NCBI GenBank assembly: GCA_963932465.1
Contig: OZ010798.1
Span: forward strand, 20,470,918-20,534,917
Source of the DNA: Maratus speciosus
Taxonomy: Eukaryota > Arthropoda > Arachnida > Araneae > Salticidae
Length of the DNA: 64,000 nucleotides
Direction of reading: 5' to 3'
Position 1 is the stretch's first letter. Each line of letters starts with the position of its first letter. The notes beneath the pieces are model-generated. The model ran no database searches and was not told the origin of the DNA. It saw nothing but the letters and a program-made list of their open reading frames with translations. Made by a program: the position numbers and the translations under genes. Below, one piece after another: positions 32,021 to 43,275 of this stretch.

Positions 32021-32792
32021 GAATCCAAAATATGCCCTTTAGAATTAAAGAAGCGCTTTTTTTCACCGGCAGCGCCCTGCCCTCTTTTTAAACCTAGGGG
32101 GAACTCTGCTACAACATTTCACAGATAAAACCATTTAAATATTAAATTAATAAAAAATATATTTTTAATAAATATATTATAAATAGAGCGTTTGAAAATC
32201 AGCAAAAGTTTTACACACGATTTACTTTTTTTTTTTCTTTTCCCCCCGAAACAATTCGGAACAAAATAAAGATGGTCGGACCGCGCAAATGTATCAAATC
32301 GGCAAAGACCTCTATAATTTATGTCAAAATATGAAACAGGTAGAAAAGAAGCAGAAGAATAAGATGGGAGGGGGGGAGGGTCTGATGGCGGGGTGACGAA
32401 AAAATCATGACAGCAACAGGAAATAAAATTGCTGCTAATGACCCCCCTAATGACTGAAACAGCGGCAGAGAATGGTGGAAAAGGAACAACCAGAAATGGT
32501 TGGAGTTTTGACGATTTCACTCACAAACAGATGGTTTTGTTGTAGGAGATGCGTTTTGTATATTTTGTCCGATCACGTACCATAGTCGGAAGATTGTATT
32601 GGTTTTATGCCGGAAAGTAGCGGACTAATGATAGCGTAATTGCTTAAGTCTGACGGGTGAAGCATACAAAACATACAAAATATGCTAAAACCATTGCATT
32701 TCCTTTTCGCTCACTCATAAATATTTTTGAACAATTCAAGAAGTCCTATTTTTTCTCTACGAAAAAATACGAAAATAAAAGCTGGACACTTG
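32021..32792. other. Gene-free stretch, mixed composition
   Basis: No gene is supported. The minus-strand frame at 32119-32520 is low-complexity with no family resemblance. The sequence near 32520-32700 is higher in complexity and has a diverged counterpart near 35455-35640 (CTCACAAACAGATG, CCGGAAAGT, GACTAATGATA), suggesting an old duplication. Confidence 0.5.
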
Positions 32793-33359
32793 CACTGAAA
32801 AAAATGAAGTTCTCAAAAATGTAAATCGATGTACTCATATCCAATTGAGTATGTTTGGATCAAAAATGAACTTATGCTTTCTCATGTTTGAAACATCACC
32901 TGTTATCAAACCCAAACAAAACGATAACCTTGTACCCTGTAATGGTTTATTTCATTTATGGTGGCATAAAAGATGTTTAGTAATGTAAATATCAAATGAT
33001 GTACAACATTTTAAAATAGTTTAAAAGGGCTAGCAAATAATGCCAGTCAGTGCCATAAAAATATTCGATTTGGGTTTATTTCTAATGATTTTGATATTTT
33101 TCTTAATAAATAACTAATTAAACGTTTCTTGTAAATAATTTTAAACGAGAAATAAATGTTAGTACAATTTCACTTTAATTTGTAGGTTCAGGGAGGCAGT
33201 ACATAACAATTCATATTTGAATACAACCATGGAATCAAAAATGACTACACGTGTTTCTCAATTTTGAGTATATTTGGATCGGAGCTATTTTGAGTATGTG
33301 ATGCATTTAAAATTGAGTACTTTTTACTCAATTTCGAGTACCCATTTTTTTTTTCAGTG
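32793..33359. mobile_element. CACTG-ended MITE
   Basis: Ends are CACTGAAAAAAATG and, inverted, CACTGAAAAAAAAAATGG. Subterminal inverted phrases (TACTCAATTTCGAGTAC, GAGTATGTTTGGATC) occur on both sides. 567 bp, non-coding. Confidence 0.75.
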
Positions 33360-33922
33360 TGCAGGCTTGACTCATTACCCCATAACTGCGCAGCACGGCA
33401 GACTATTTTAGACTTTGCAGATTAATCTACCACCCTAAAAAAAAATACTGGGCTTAAAATTTTCACAAAAAAATTACGTTGCTTTAAGAGTTATTGTTTG
33501 TTTTTACATTTTCTTTGTAAAATGCAATTCTTGCTTGTTTTATGGGTTATACACTATAAGTATACACACTATAAGTATACACATGGGGTACACTATAAGT
33601 ATTTATTATAGTAGTTTGATTCAGCATTATTGGGTCGCAGATAAATTTTGGTTTGCTGCAGATGGACACCGAAAATTCTGCTACTGGGCTAGTAAACTGA
33701 TTTGGCATCGAATGGATTTTTCATTTTTACTTTCTTCTGTCTTTACAAGAAGAAAGTAGTATTGGATTCATGAAAAATTTCGACTTCCGGTATTTGATTT
33801 ATACGTTTTCGATTCTCCTGAACTCAATGTGATGGTTTTTAGGAAATGTCTGATCTTTTTTATCTTTCCCAAGCAAGACAAGTTTCATATATTCTTATTT
33901 AGATAAGTTTCAAAAAATGATC
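33360..33922. other. Gene-free stretch
   Basis: Three copies of ACTATAAGTATACAC-like sequence lie at 33552-33602. A chance frame (33535-33759) is not supported. Confidence 0.5.
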
Positions 33923-35402
33923 CAGGGTGTCTACAGAAATTGTAAAAAAGTTTCCCGATTTTTCCATGATTTCCCTGACTATCTTTATCAGACTTCCCCG
34001 ATTTCCGTTATTAACAACACACATACAGTATTTTTCCACGTATGTCAATTCCTTCTATAACACTTATCCAGCTTGCTAATATCTCATTTGGGAGAAAAAA
34101 TAAGCGAAAACCATAAAAATAGCATAATATTCATTAAGTATTGGTCGAAAATTTTATAAATCCGAACTCAAAATTTAGTCGAACAACTTCATATAGTGCT
34201 CAATGGTTTAGGGCGACCAGAAAATTTCCTCATTTTCTGAAAAACATTCAGTTCTAAGACTTAACTAAATCCGACAGGATAGCTAATTGGATTAAGCTGG
34301 TCACCTGGTCAGGGTATGCTAATGTATCATTTAAAATTTTTTAAAAATTGGTAAATTGCCTTCAATATAAGCGCTGTCTACAGAAAATGAGGACATACCT
34401 TAATTTGCGTTAAATATCAAAAACTAAGCCATGTGCATCTTTTTAAAAACAGTGGGAAAGACTAATCAGCATGTGAAAAAAAATATGGTACAGTAAAACC
34501 TCCCAGTGCGACCACCTCCCTGAACGACCATTGTTTCATGGAACGAAATTTATTCCCATAGGCTCCATACGGGTTTTACCTCCATTCAGAGACCATCGCA
34601 GTTAACTCCCTCCATGAGCGACCCATTTCTTTGAAGAAAATGAAACATTCTTTTTTTCCCTGGTCGCTTGAAGGTGGTTTTGTTAGAAAAATAATTCCAG
34701 AAAGCGCATTATTCATCAAACTTCTAAACTAAGTTTAGAATTTTTTTATTATTATTCCGGTAACTTAAGTGTTTAAACCTGTTTGTGCCTTTTTAGGCAA
34801 TGAATTTAACTCTGATGAAAAATTAAGGATGAAGGTCAATAAACTTCCCTGCCCTATTCTGTCAGAAAACTCTCAAAGAAATAGATAAATTAATGAAATC
34901 GTCATTATTTGTTCCCGTCCAAAAAAAAGCATTTATTTACTGAACTTTAAAAAGGACTTGGAAATAAAAGTTATAAAAGATAAAACCGTAAAATCAAAGC
35001 AAACGTCCATGTATTCATTTTTTCAACTCTGCAGTCATTAACTTATGTTAACTTTTATTTTGATACTTAAATTTTCATATTTTTTCCTAGAGGGAAAAAT
35101 AAATTTTAGGAACATTAATTGTTACCTTTTTTCAACAATTAAATCTAGATTTAAACATGACCTACCTCGATTAAGAGACCCCCCTCTCGGAGCGACCCAT
35201 TTTTATTGGAACGAGACGTGGTCGCTTTAGGGAGGTTTTACTGTATATAAAATGGATGAATCAGTCTCGTTGGCAAGGTGAAAATGCAAATATTTTTGCA
35301 TATAGAGAAATTTCCCTGATTTTCGAGTATTTTTACAAAGTTCCCTGACTTTTCCGTGATTTTTCCATGATTCCCCGATTTCCAGATTCTGTAGACACCC
35401 TT
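33923..35402. mobile_element. CAGGGTGTCTACAGAA element (hAT-like ends) split by a pogo-like MITE
   Basis: It begins CAGGGTGTCTACAGAAATTG and ends TTCTGTAGACACCCTTTG. Subterminal regions on both sides repeat TTTCCCTGAYTTTTCC-type motifs. TGATC or TGATCC occurs at both outer borders, a possible target duplication. No transposase is seen. Confidence 0.65.
34491..35243. mobile_element. Pogo-like MITE, TA-flanked
   Basis: Ends are CAGTAAAACCTCCCAGTGCG and, inverted, CAGTAAAACCTCCCTAAAGCG, with TA outside each (34489-34490 and 35244-35245). CGACC/GAGCGACCCATTT phrases are repeated inverted inside. It is nested in the preceding element. Confidence 0.85.
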
Positions 35403-35689
35403 TGATCCCTAATGAACCACTAGTGGCAGAAACGGCGATAAGGGAATAAACAGAAATTGTTTGAGAAAACAACACTCACAAACAGATGTTTTGGTGCAGA
35501 GTCTACGTCTTCTCTCTGTGTGTGAGGAGGTCAGATATCACGTACAAGTAAAACGTGTTAAAGTTAAAAAAAAAAAAAAAAAAAAAATCAGTTGTATTAG
35601 TTTTTCTGCCGGGAAAGTGACGAACTAATGATATCATAATTAGTAGTAAATCTGCGGTTGATAAATAAGATAATTAGTAAGATAATTCG

Positions 35690-37930
35690 TATGCAGCATG
35701 ACAACCAAATGTTTTCTATCTACTTTCTGGAGTATTGCTGTGGAAACTTTTCATTGTTTTGTCGCTCTTCATATTTTGTTATTTTCATTCATTGTTGTCA
35801 GATGCAGCTTCACTGATAACCAAAAAAGTTTTCTATCCATTTTTTGGATTATTGCAGTGATAGTCCAGGCAATAGGGAATTTTACCTAGCAAAATTAATA
35901 GCAGTTCTGGAAATCGGCTTACTTTATGTTTTTTGGGTCGCTGAATCCGAATTTGTTACTTCCACCAAAATTTCCCCCGGCAACCCCCCCAAATTTTGGT
36001 AAAAAGCCCCCCCCCCCCCAAAAAAAAGGGTTTTTATTAAAAAAATCAATTTTTTTTATTGTTTTAGGGAAAAAGTATTTAGAAATTCAGAAGTAGACAA
36101 AATTTGCAACAAATCAGATATATGACATTATGTCTTAGGATGAAGGGGAAGGGGGGATCTGCCTCTGAACATGAGCGCGGTGCTGCGTGAACTAAGTTGC
36201 GCAATTCCACTTAACCACTCACATGTTTATATTCGCCCTCACATCTCCCCTCCGAACTTTCTATATAAGGTTTACTTTAAGTTTTTTGGGTTGCTGAATC
36301 CGAATTTTTAACTTACCCCCGAAAACCCCCCAAAAGAAAGTTGTTTTTAACTTAAATGTCTTATTGTTTTAGGGGAAAAGCATTTCGAAATTCAGAAACT
36401 AGACAAAATTTGCAGCAAATAGGATATGACATTATGACGCATGATAAACGGGGAGAGAGGGGGCTACCTCGGAACATTCCCCGCGCGCTTTTCTCAAAAA
36501 CCAAATTTTTTCAAAAAATCAATTTTTTGGGGGGTTGCCGGGTGAAATTTTGGTAGGAAGTTACAAACTCGGATTCAGCCACCCAAAAAACAAAGTGAGT
36601 CGAAATCCGGAACTAGTATTAATTTTGCTAGGTAAAATCCCCTATTGCCTGGACTTCATAGTGCACGTAGCGCCGCAGTGCATGTTCAGAGGCAGCCCTC
36701 CCCCTCCCTGTTCATCCTACGTCATAATGTCATATATCCTATTTGCTGCAGTACTTTCTGAGTTTCTACATAATTTCTTATTCTTTTAGGGGAGAACTAA
36801 GTTAAAAACAACTATTTAGGTGGGGGGGGGGGGGATTTTGGGGAAAAGTTAAAAATCCGGGTTCAGCGACCCAAAAAACTTAAAGTAAACCTTAGAGAAA
36901 ATTCGGATGGGAGATGGAAGGGCGAATGTAAACGTGTGAGTGGTTAAACGGAATTGAGCAATTTAGTTCACGCAGCACCGCGCGCATGTTCCGAGGCAGC
37001 TCCCCCCTTCCCCTTAAGTCATAATGTCATATATCTAATTTGTTGCAAATTTTGTCTACTTTCTGAATTTCTAAATACTTTTTCCCTAAAACAATAAAAA
37101 ATTGATTTTTTTAATAAAAACCTTTTTGTGAGGGCATTTTACCAAAATTTAAGGGGGGGGGGGGTTGCCGGGGGAAATTTTGGTGGGGAGTTAAAAATTC
37201 GGATTCAGCGACCCAAAAAACATGTAGTAAGCCTTTTTCCAGAACTACCATGAATTTTGGTAGGTAGAGCCCCTATACGGTCTATTGCCTGGACTATGAA
37301 AACTTTTCCTTGTTTTGTTGTTTTCATTCATTGTTGTCAGATGTAGCGTGACAATCAAAAAAGTCTTCTATCCACTTTCTAAAGTATTGCAGTGAAAGCT
37401 TTTCCTTGTTTTGTTGTTTTCATTCTTGTTATCAGATGCAGCATGACTGACAACTAAAAAGTTTTCTATCCATTTTCTGGAATATTGTAGTGAAAACTTT
37501 TCATTGTTTTGTTGTCATTCATATTTTGTTGTTTTCATTCATTGTTGTCAGATGCAGCATGACTGACAACCAAAAAAGTTTTCTATCCATTTTCTGGAGT
37601 ATTGCAGTGAAAATTTTTCCTCGTTTTGTTGTTTTCATTCATTATTGTCAGATGTAGCATAACAACCAAAAAAGTTTTTTATCCACTTTCTGGAGTATTG
37701 TTCAGTGAAAGATTGTCCTTGTTTTGTTGTTTTCATTCATTGTTGTCATATGCAGCATAACAACCAAAAAAGTTTTCTATCATTTTTCTGAAGTATTGCA
37801 GTGAAAACGTTTTCTTGTTTTGTTGTCATTCATGTTTTATTGTTTTCATTCATTGTTGTCAGATGTAGTATGACAACCAACAAAGTTTTCTATCCACTTT
37901 CTGGAGTATTGCTGTGAAAAAGTTTCATTG
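35690..37930. repeat. Tandem repeat of ~100-130 bp units, split by a palindromic element
   Basis: Units carry AAAAAAGTTTTCTATCCACTT, TCTGGAGTATTGCAGTGAAA, TTTTGTTGTTTTCATTCATT and GTTGTCAGATGCAGCATGAC. Two units lie at 35695-35860 and about six at 37297-37930. The break between the two blocks is exactly the element at 35861-37296. Confidence 0.85.
35861..37296. mobile_element. 1.4-kb near-complete palindrome with TGA target duplication
   Basis: Ends are TAGTCCAGGCAATAGGG and inverted TAGTCCAGGCAATAG. TGA lies at both borders (35858-35860, 37297-37299). Neighbouring tandem units give the empty site GCAGTGAAAACTTTT. Within it, GGATTCAGCGACCCAAAAAA and TTATTGTTTTAGG modules occur in matched inverted order about a centre near 36578. 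G and C runs occur inside. Non-coding. The transposon class is uncertain; a 3-bp duplication would fit PIF/Harbinger-type elements. Confidence 0.88.
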
Positions 37931-38362
37931 TTTCTCAAATCCAAAATTCCGCACTTCTTTACACAGATAATGAGAACGTATAAAATGGACAGTGGATTTT
38001 CACATAGCAACGGCATTCATTGATTTTAATAAAATATATAACTTGCAGCACTTACAGTCCTAAAAGCATACCTGCCAAATGTTTCTATCTTTGAGAACCC
38101 ACTGTTTTTTTCAACAGAAATAATGGCTTATCCAATCATAAAATTTCTGACAAATAAAGTCAATGTTCCTATTCGGAAAAAGTGATGTAAAAAGAAATAT
38201 GAAGCTCTGATAGCTATAATAATAACAAGGCACAAATACTTCAAAATGATAAGCAATTATAAATGCAACTGAAATTGTCAAATTATTGAAATCTGTAAAT
38301 TAATAATTTTCATTATTCATTTACGGTTCTTCTGAAATCCAAAAGGGCAACTTTATGGCATA
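37931..38362. other. Gene-free stretch
   Basis: No gene or recognisable repeat is seen. Confidence 0.5.
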
Positions 38363-38869
38363 CCGTATATACTCGTGTATAAGTCGAAGAATTTTAGACA
38401 ATATTTGGGAGTTGAAAAGGGGGGGTCGACTTATACACGAGAAAATAAAAAATTTATGATCGCAGATAATTGGCAAGTCTTAAGTAATCACATGCGAAGT
38501 AAAAGCAGACAATGGTCATTTCCCTGTGATTGACAAGAAAAAGCTCAACAATAATGACCCTGTAATTGTTCTGCACCCATTTTCTCTCGGGACAGAACTC
38601 CCTTCCATACAGGGGCATTCCTTTCAACATTTTAATACCCTGTTTAAAAAGAGTTCAACTTGAGAATGCTTCTAGATATCGCTCCTAAAAGTCCGATAAT
38701 ACAAAATAGTACTATATGTTAGCAGTCTAAAGGCTTGAATAGATTTTTGAAAGATTTTTTTCTCTTTTTAAGTATCATTGAACTGAGGTGAATAAGTTTC
38801 CAAATAGTTTAAGCTTCTTCGGTTTTACATAATTATACAGTTTTAAAGCGTTGAACTAGGAAAAAAAAA

Positions 38870-38902
<33 letters not shown>

Positions 38903-39112
38903 AGAAAAAAAGTCCGATTAGAAATGTAAAAATGTTTACTAATTTAATGAAAATTTATTACTTTTTTTTATCCTTGATTACAAATCATTTTTCAACAAGT
39001 TACCAGAAATGTGGTTCGACTTATATACGAATTTTTTTTCTTCAAAATTTTGCTTCAGAATTGGGGGGGGGGGGGGGGCGGGGGGGGGCGACTTATACAC
39101 GAGTATATACGG
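38363..39112. mobile_element. TA-flanked MITE with CCGTATATACTCGTG termini
   Basis: Perfect 26-bp terminal inverted repeats CCGTATATACTCGTGTATAA plus GTCG, with TA at 38361-38362 and 39113-39114. Simple A-rich (38858-38915) and G-rich (39063-39090) runs lie inside. 750 bp, non-coding. Confidence 0.92.
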
Positions 39113-39124
39113 TAATTAATTTAT

Positions 39125-39583
39125 TTTTGTTCGGAAATGCATGAAACTAGCAGGGGTTGTTCAAAAACTTTTTTAAACAAAACCCAATGATATCAAATAT
39201 ACGCCTTTTTTTATATTTTTATACGCCTTAATTTTGATATACGCCCTTTCCTTAAAAACGGAAAAACATCGAACTGTTTTTCCGGTTTATTGCAAACGCA
39301 TTAGATCTTTCAAAAAATAGTGTAAAGTGGACGTTTTAAACCGAATTTTCGCGCGAAAGAAGACTAACCAGTCAAGAAAAGGTGAAACACGTGTTTGTCA
39401 AGTGATCCAAATCGCTTATAACTCAATAAGTAATTTATGGATCAAAAAATGGAAAACAATTCGATTTTAAATCGCTTCCATGGCCAGACTTTCCAATGTT
39501 ATATCGATCCGTTAAAAAATGAATTTGTAAATGTGTCGGAACGTTTTGCGCCTGCTGAGCAGAGCAGTTGAGAACAGCCTTAA
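39125..39583 (-). mobile_element. TTAA MITE family B, reverse
   Basis: It ends GAGAACAGCC with TTAA at 39580-39583. The far end near 39125 has TTCGGAAATGCATGAAACTAG but lacks the terminal motif. A small ATATACGCC-rich insertion occurs at about 39190-39250. Confidence 0.8.
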
Positions 39584-39739
39584 CAATATTGCATTTGACA
39601 TTGAGTTTCACATGCATTTGTAAAATTTAAATATATGAGTAAAATTGTGAAAGTGCATGTCCTATTAAAATTATCCTAAAATATGTAACAATTTACTAAA
39701 CGGATTTAATACACTTGAAAAAAAAAATCGAAAGTTTAC

Positions 39740-40020
39740 AACAAAGTTCGAGTTAATTCGCTGCAAGCCATCCTACTATGATATGATCTATCACCGAATT
39801 TATCAGGCTGATCCATCTCCACCGAACTCCGATGGTTCATTAAAAAAACAGCGGCTGAAAAATTCTTGCGTTCGAGATTAATATCTCTGCAAGCCCCCCT
39901 GCATTCGATGGGGTGGGTCGAAGCATCATCATTAAGGTCTGGGCGTGTCCCTTCGATAGAGATCGAGGCTCTCATGTATTATGCAACGGGATGATCGTAT
40001 TGAACGGCCGGCGAGAATTA
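39740..40020. promoter_or_regulatory. High-complexity island, candidate conserved non-coding element
   Basis: Unique, balanced-composition sequence between repeats, with GATTAATATCTC, CATCATCATTAAGG and GATCGAGG-type motifs. No coding frame resembles a protein family. Candidate enhancer by composition only. Confidence 0.22.
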
Positions 40021-40343
40021 GTCAAGTGTTGGATATATGTCCTATACTTGCTTTCCCCCCCTCACTATACCTGCATCCCCCCCCCCACACACACACAAAA
40101 CTTTCATATTTCAGAGCGTGATAGATCACCCGGTTTGTGTGTACAGGCTAAAGCTTTGATTTATTGGAATGATTTCATAAACCCCCTTACTCAGAAGTCA
40201 AAGCATGTGTGTTTGTATTTCTTTGTATATATGTATATATACAAAGTGAAATATACATGTCATGAGAACAGATACGTCCCAGAGATGAGATATAGAATCA
40301 TAATAATTGGTCTTGAGATTTGATCTGGTTCGTATACAATATA
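40021..40343. other. Gene-free stretch with CA/C-run simple repeats
   Basis: C- and CA-runs at about 40052-40097 and TATATGTATATATA at 40226-40240. The overlapping frame 39913-40323 is not supported as coding. Confidence 0.5.
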
Positions 40344-41045
40344 CAGAGGTAGATCTAGGGGAAAATGGAGGTCTCTTTGGAATCCTTCACAAAATTACAT
40401 TTAATAAAAACAGTCCCTTACACAAAATTCATTTTAATTAATAGGACCCCTTCATTCGTTTTAAGAAATGCCCGCCCACCTATTACAAAATTCCTTTTAA
40501 TAAATTGGGCCCCTTCCCAAAATTCCTTTTAATAAATAGGCCCCTTCCCAAAATTCCTTTTAATATACAAGCCCCTTTCACAAAATTTCATTCCACAAAA
40601 TTAGTTCTTTCACAAAATTTCATTCACAAAATTAGTTCTTTCACAAAATTTCATTCCACAAAATTAGTTCTTTCACAAAATTTCATTCCACAAAATTAGT
40701 TCTTTCACAAAATTTCATTCCACAAAATTAGTTCTTTCACAAAATTTCATTCCACAAAATTAGTTCTTTCACAAAATTTCATTCCACAAAATTAGTTCTT
40801 TCACAAAATTTCATTCCACAAAATTAGTTCTTTCACAAAATTTCATTCCACAAAATTAGTTCTTTCACAAAATTTCGTTCCACAAAATTAGTTCTTTCAC
40901 AAAATTTCGTTCCACAAAATTAGTTCTTTCACAAAATTGCATTCCACAAAATTAGTTCTTTCACAAAATTGCATTCCACAAAATTAGTTCTTTCACAAAA
41001 TTGCATTCCACAAAATTAATTCTTTCACAAAATTTCATTCCACAA
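40344..41045 (+). mobile_element. Element with ~15 tandem 32-bp units
   Basis: It begins CAGAGGTAGATCTAGGGG, a diverged CAGGGGTC-type end, and passes through CCCCTTC-ACAAAATTCCTTTTAAT units. It then expands into a homogeneous array of 32-bp units, TTCTTTCACAAAATTTCATT plus CCACAAAATTAG, from about 40585 to 41045. No right terminus is seen. Confidence 0.8.
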
Positions 41046-41046
41046 A

Positions 41047-41128
41047 ATACTTATTAGACATATTTGTGGACTCGTTTTTAAACATAAAAGCAAAGTCACC
41101 CAGTTTGAATTTGAGGACAGCCTTAAGT
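41047..41128 (+). mobile_element. MITE family B, internally deleted remnant
   Basis: GACATATTTGTGGACTC is joined to GAATTTGAGGACAGCC-TTAA, i.e. near-5' and 3' ends without the middle. Confidence 0.55.
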
Positions 41129-41549
41129 TTTTACTGTGGTGCCAACTTATATGGGCCCGTGGGGCGAGAACCCGCTCAATAATTTTATCTCTTCGTTCAC
41201 CCTATTTCAATCGATTTAATATTTTTAAAATATTTAATCGCAGAAATGAAGTTTGGTTTTATTAACGTTCTCAAAATAGTAAGGACATAAATTAGAATTA
41301 CAGGAACACCGAAAACCCCTTCAGCGGATGTATAGTTAAATTTTTCACGAAAATAAATTTTCTGCCTGTTTTGTGTTTTGATCTCTTGAATGGATAAAAT
41401 ATTTAGGTGACTAACTTTTATGCTTTTTTTGAGATTTAGTTTTTTTGCCTTTTCAATAGTTAGCAATTCCAATGTTATTTAAAATAAATGTTCATGTACT
41501 TGTAAGGAAGAACTTATAAGGATATAATTTAATAAAATTATTTATAAAA
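41129..41549. other. Gene-free stretch
   Basis: A 91-codon minus-strand frame at 41197-41472 is Lys/Ile-rich and unlike any family I recognise. I leave it uncalled. Confidence 0.45.
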
Positions 41550-43008
41550 CTAGGGGGCTCGGCCCCCTACGAGCTACGCTCGCCAACCCCCGTCCAGACA
41601 CTGTAGACTCTAAATGCACGCTAATTTGATCGGCTTTAAAAAGATTTCGAAAGATTGAATTATAATTTAAAAAACAGTGGAGATCTCCCTATAAACGGAT
41701 TTCTATTCATTTCTCTTTGATTGGGGAATTTTAACGCCAAATCCGTTGCGGTACTACTTGATTATCCCGTCGACCAATTTCGCCAAATTATATAAATCGC
41801 CAAACCACTTGCCAAATTATACAAATTGACATAATTTTTATTTTAAATAACGAAAAAACAAATAAATTAGTACAACATTAATAAAAATACAAATAAAACG
41901 TCGAAATAAAAATAACTTGATGACGCAGACACGTGTAACAACATTTCAAAATAAGCTAATATAAAAGGAATTAAGTAAACAGAGTCTTTGTCTCCTGGTA
42001 TTTTTTAACAAAGTGAAAAGAAAGTTCTTTTAAATGAGACATTTTAAATTAATGGTTTTTAATCTGACGTAATTTTGACCAAACTATTCTTTCTCTTTTT
42101 AATATTCACGTGAAAATACTTGTGTTAGAAATTAAATATTATTTGCGCTTTCCTAACAAAAATAGTTGAAAAGTATCCTCTCAAAATATCAAATAAATGT
42201 CTAGCGCAATTTCTAAATTTAAACCGTTTTGCAATATTATTTTGTGTTCATTTTATGTAATAACTGAAATGTGACGTAAATATGACGTAATTTCTCCTAT
42301 TTAAGGCTTCTAACGCATGTTAATAAATTTATTATTTTACAAATTCCTTTCTCTCTTAAAATTCACGTGTAATTATAGTTTTTATGACGTAATTTTTAAT
42401 AAGTTCCTGCTTTTTTGTACATAATTATTTAATTCTAATTCAAAATGTTTTTTTCTGTTTATAATAGTCACGTGTAAATAAATTTTTAATTTATTTACAC
42501 GTATAAATATTTTTTTTTTGAAGCAAACATTATTGTTTCCGCTGTTTATACAGTTGGCAACAGTTTAAATTAATATCACTTTCTAAAATCTGTTAAAAAT
42601 ATCTCTAGAAATGCTGAAAATTTGAATTTAAAATAGAAATAAAACCTCAAAAAGTTAGTCAAAATAAAAAAATTAATGCAATCTGCACTCCGGCAAATTC
42701 TAACGCATAAAATGATCTAAAAATTATTAAATTCCTATGAACAGTTTTTGCTCCTATAAAACTTTTTTAGTGGAACGATTTTGTCCAACTTTAGCATTAA
42801 ATATCTCTTAAAATAATTCTTCGATCTGAAAACTGTCTGCATCAGCGTGTTTATCAAATATTTCTGTATAATACTACCGATTTTCATATTTCTGTATGCA
42901 TTATTTTTCTTAATATTAACGAAGAAAGACCTTCGGTCACAAAAAATTCAAAACCGGCGGCGGCGGCGGTGACAGCGGTAGTTACTTTTTTTTTTTAGAA
43001 TAGAGAGA
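41550..43008 (-). mobile_element. Probable non-autonomous Helitron
   Basis: Read on the minus strand it begins TCTCTCTATTCTAAAAAA after an A. It ends with stem-loops (CGAGCGTAGCTCG and GGGGGCCGAGCCCCC) directly before CTAG, followed by T. No target duplication is needed between A and T. The 3' end is well defined. The 5' end is chosen from the TCTCTCTA motif and is less certain. No Rep/helicase coding is seen. A GGC trinucleotide run lies at 42955-42968. Confidence 0.65.
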
Positions 43009-43275
43009 TTATAATAAATTAAAAATTTGCTTAGGAAAAGCATTTAATTTCGAATTATTCTCTTTAGTCCTTCGCTCCTCCCCTCTCTCTCCACACACAC
43101 ATACACTAAGAGAAAAAACACATGTATTATTTTACTCAAAAAATTTTGATCCTACCCAATATTTTTGAAAAGTTGGCGCTACAGAGTTTTTGGTAAAATT
43201 CTGACAAATATCCATTACAATTACCGTTGAAATGTCATTTATAGACAATATTGCATCCTTGATCGCCATCATATG

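Noticed and set aside
32119..32520. 133-codon minus-strand frame
   Set aside because: Composition follows simple-sequence tracts; ends in AT-rich hydrophobic residues; no family resemblance.
39913..40323. 136-codon plus-strand frame
   Set aside because: It crosses C/CA simple repeats and TA microsatellite, and shows no domain.
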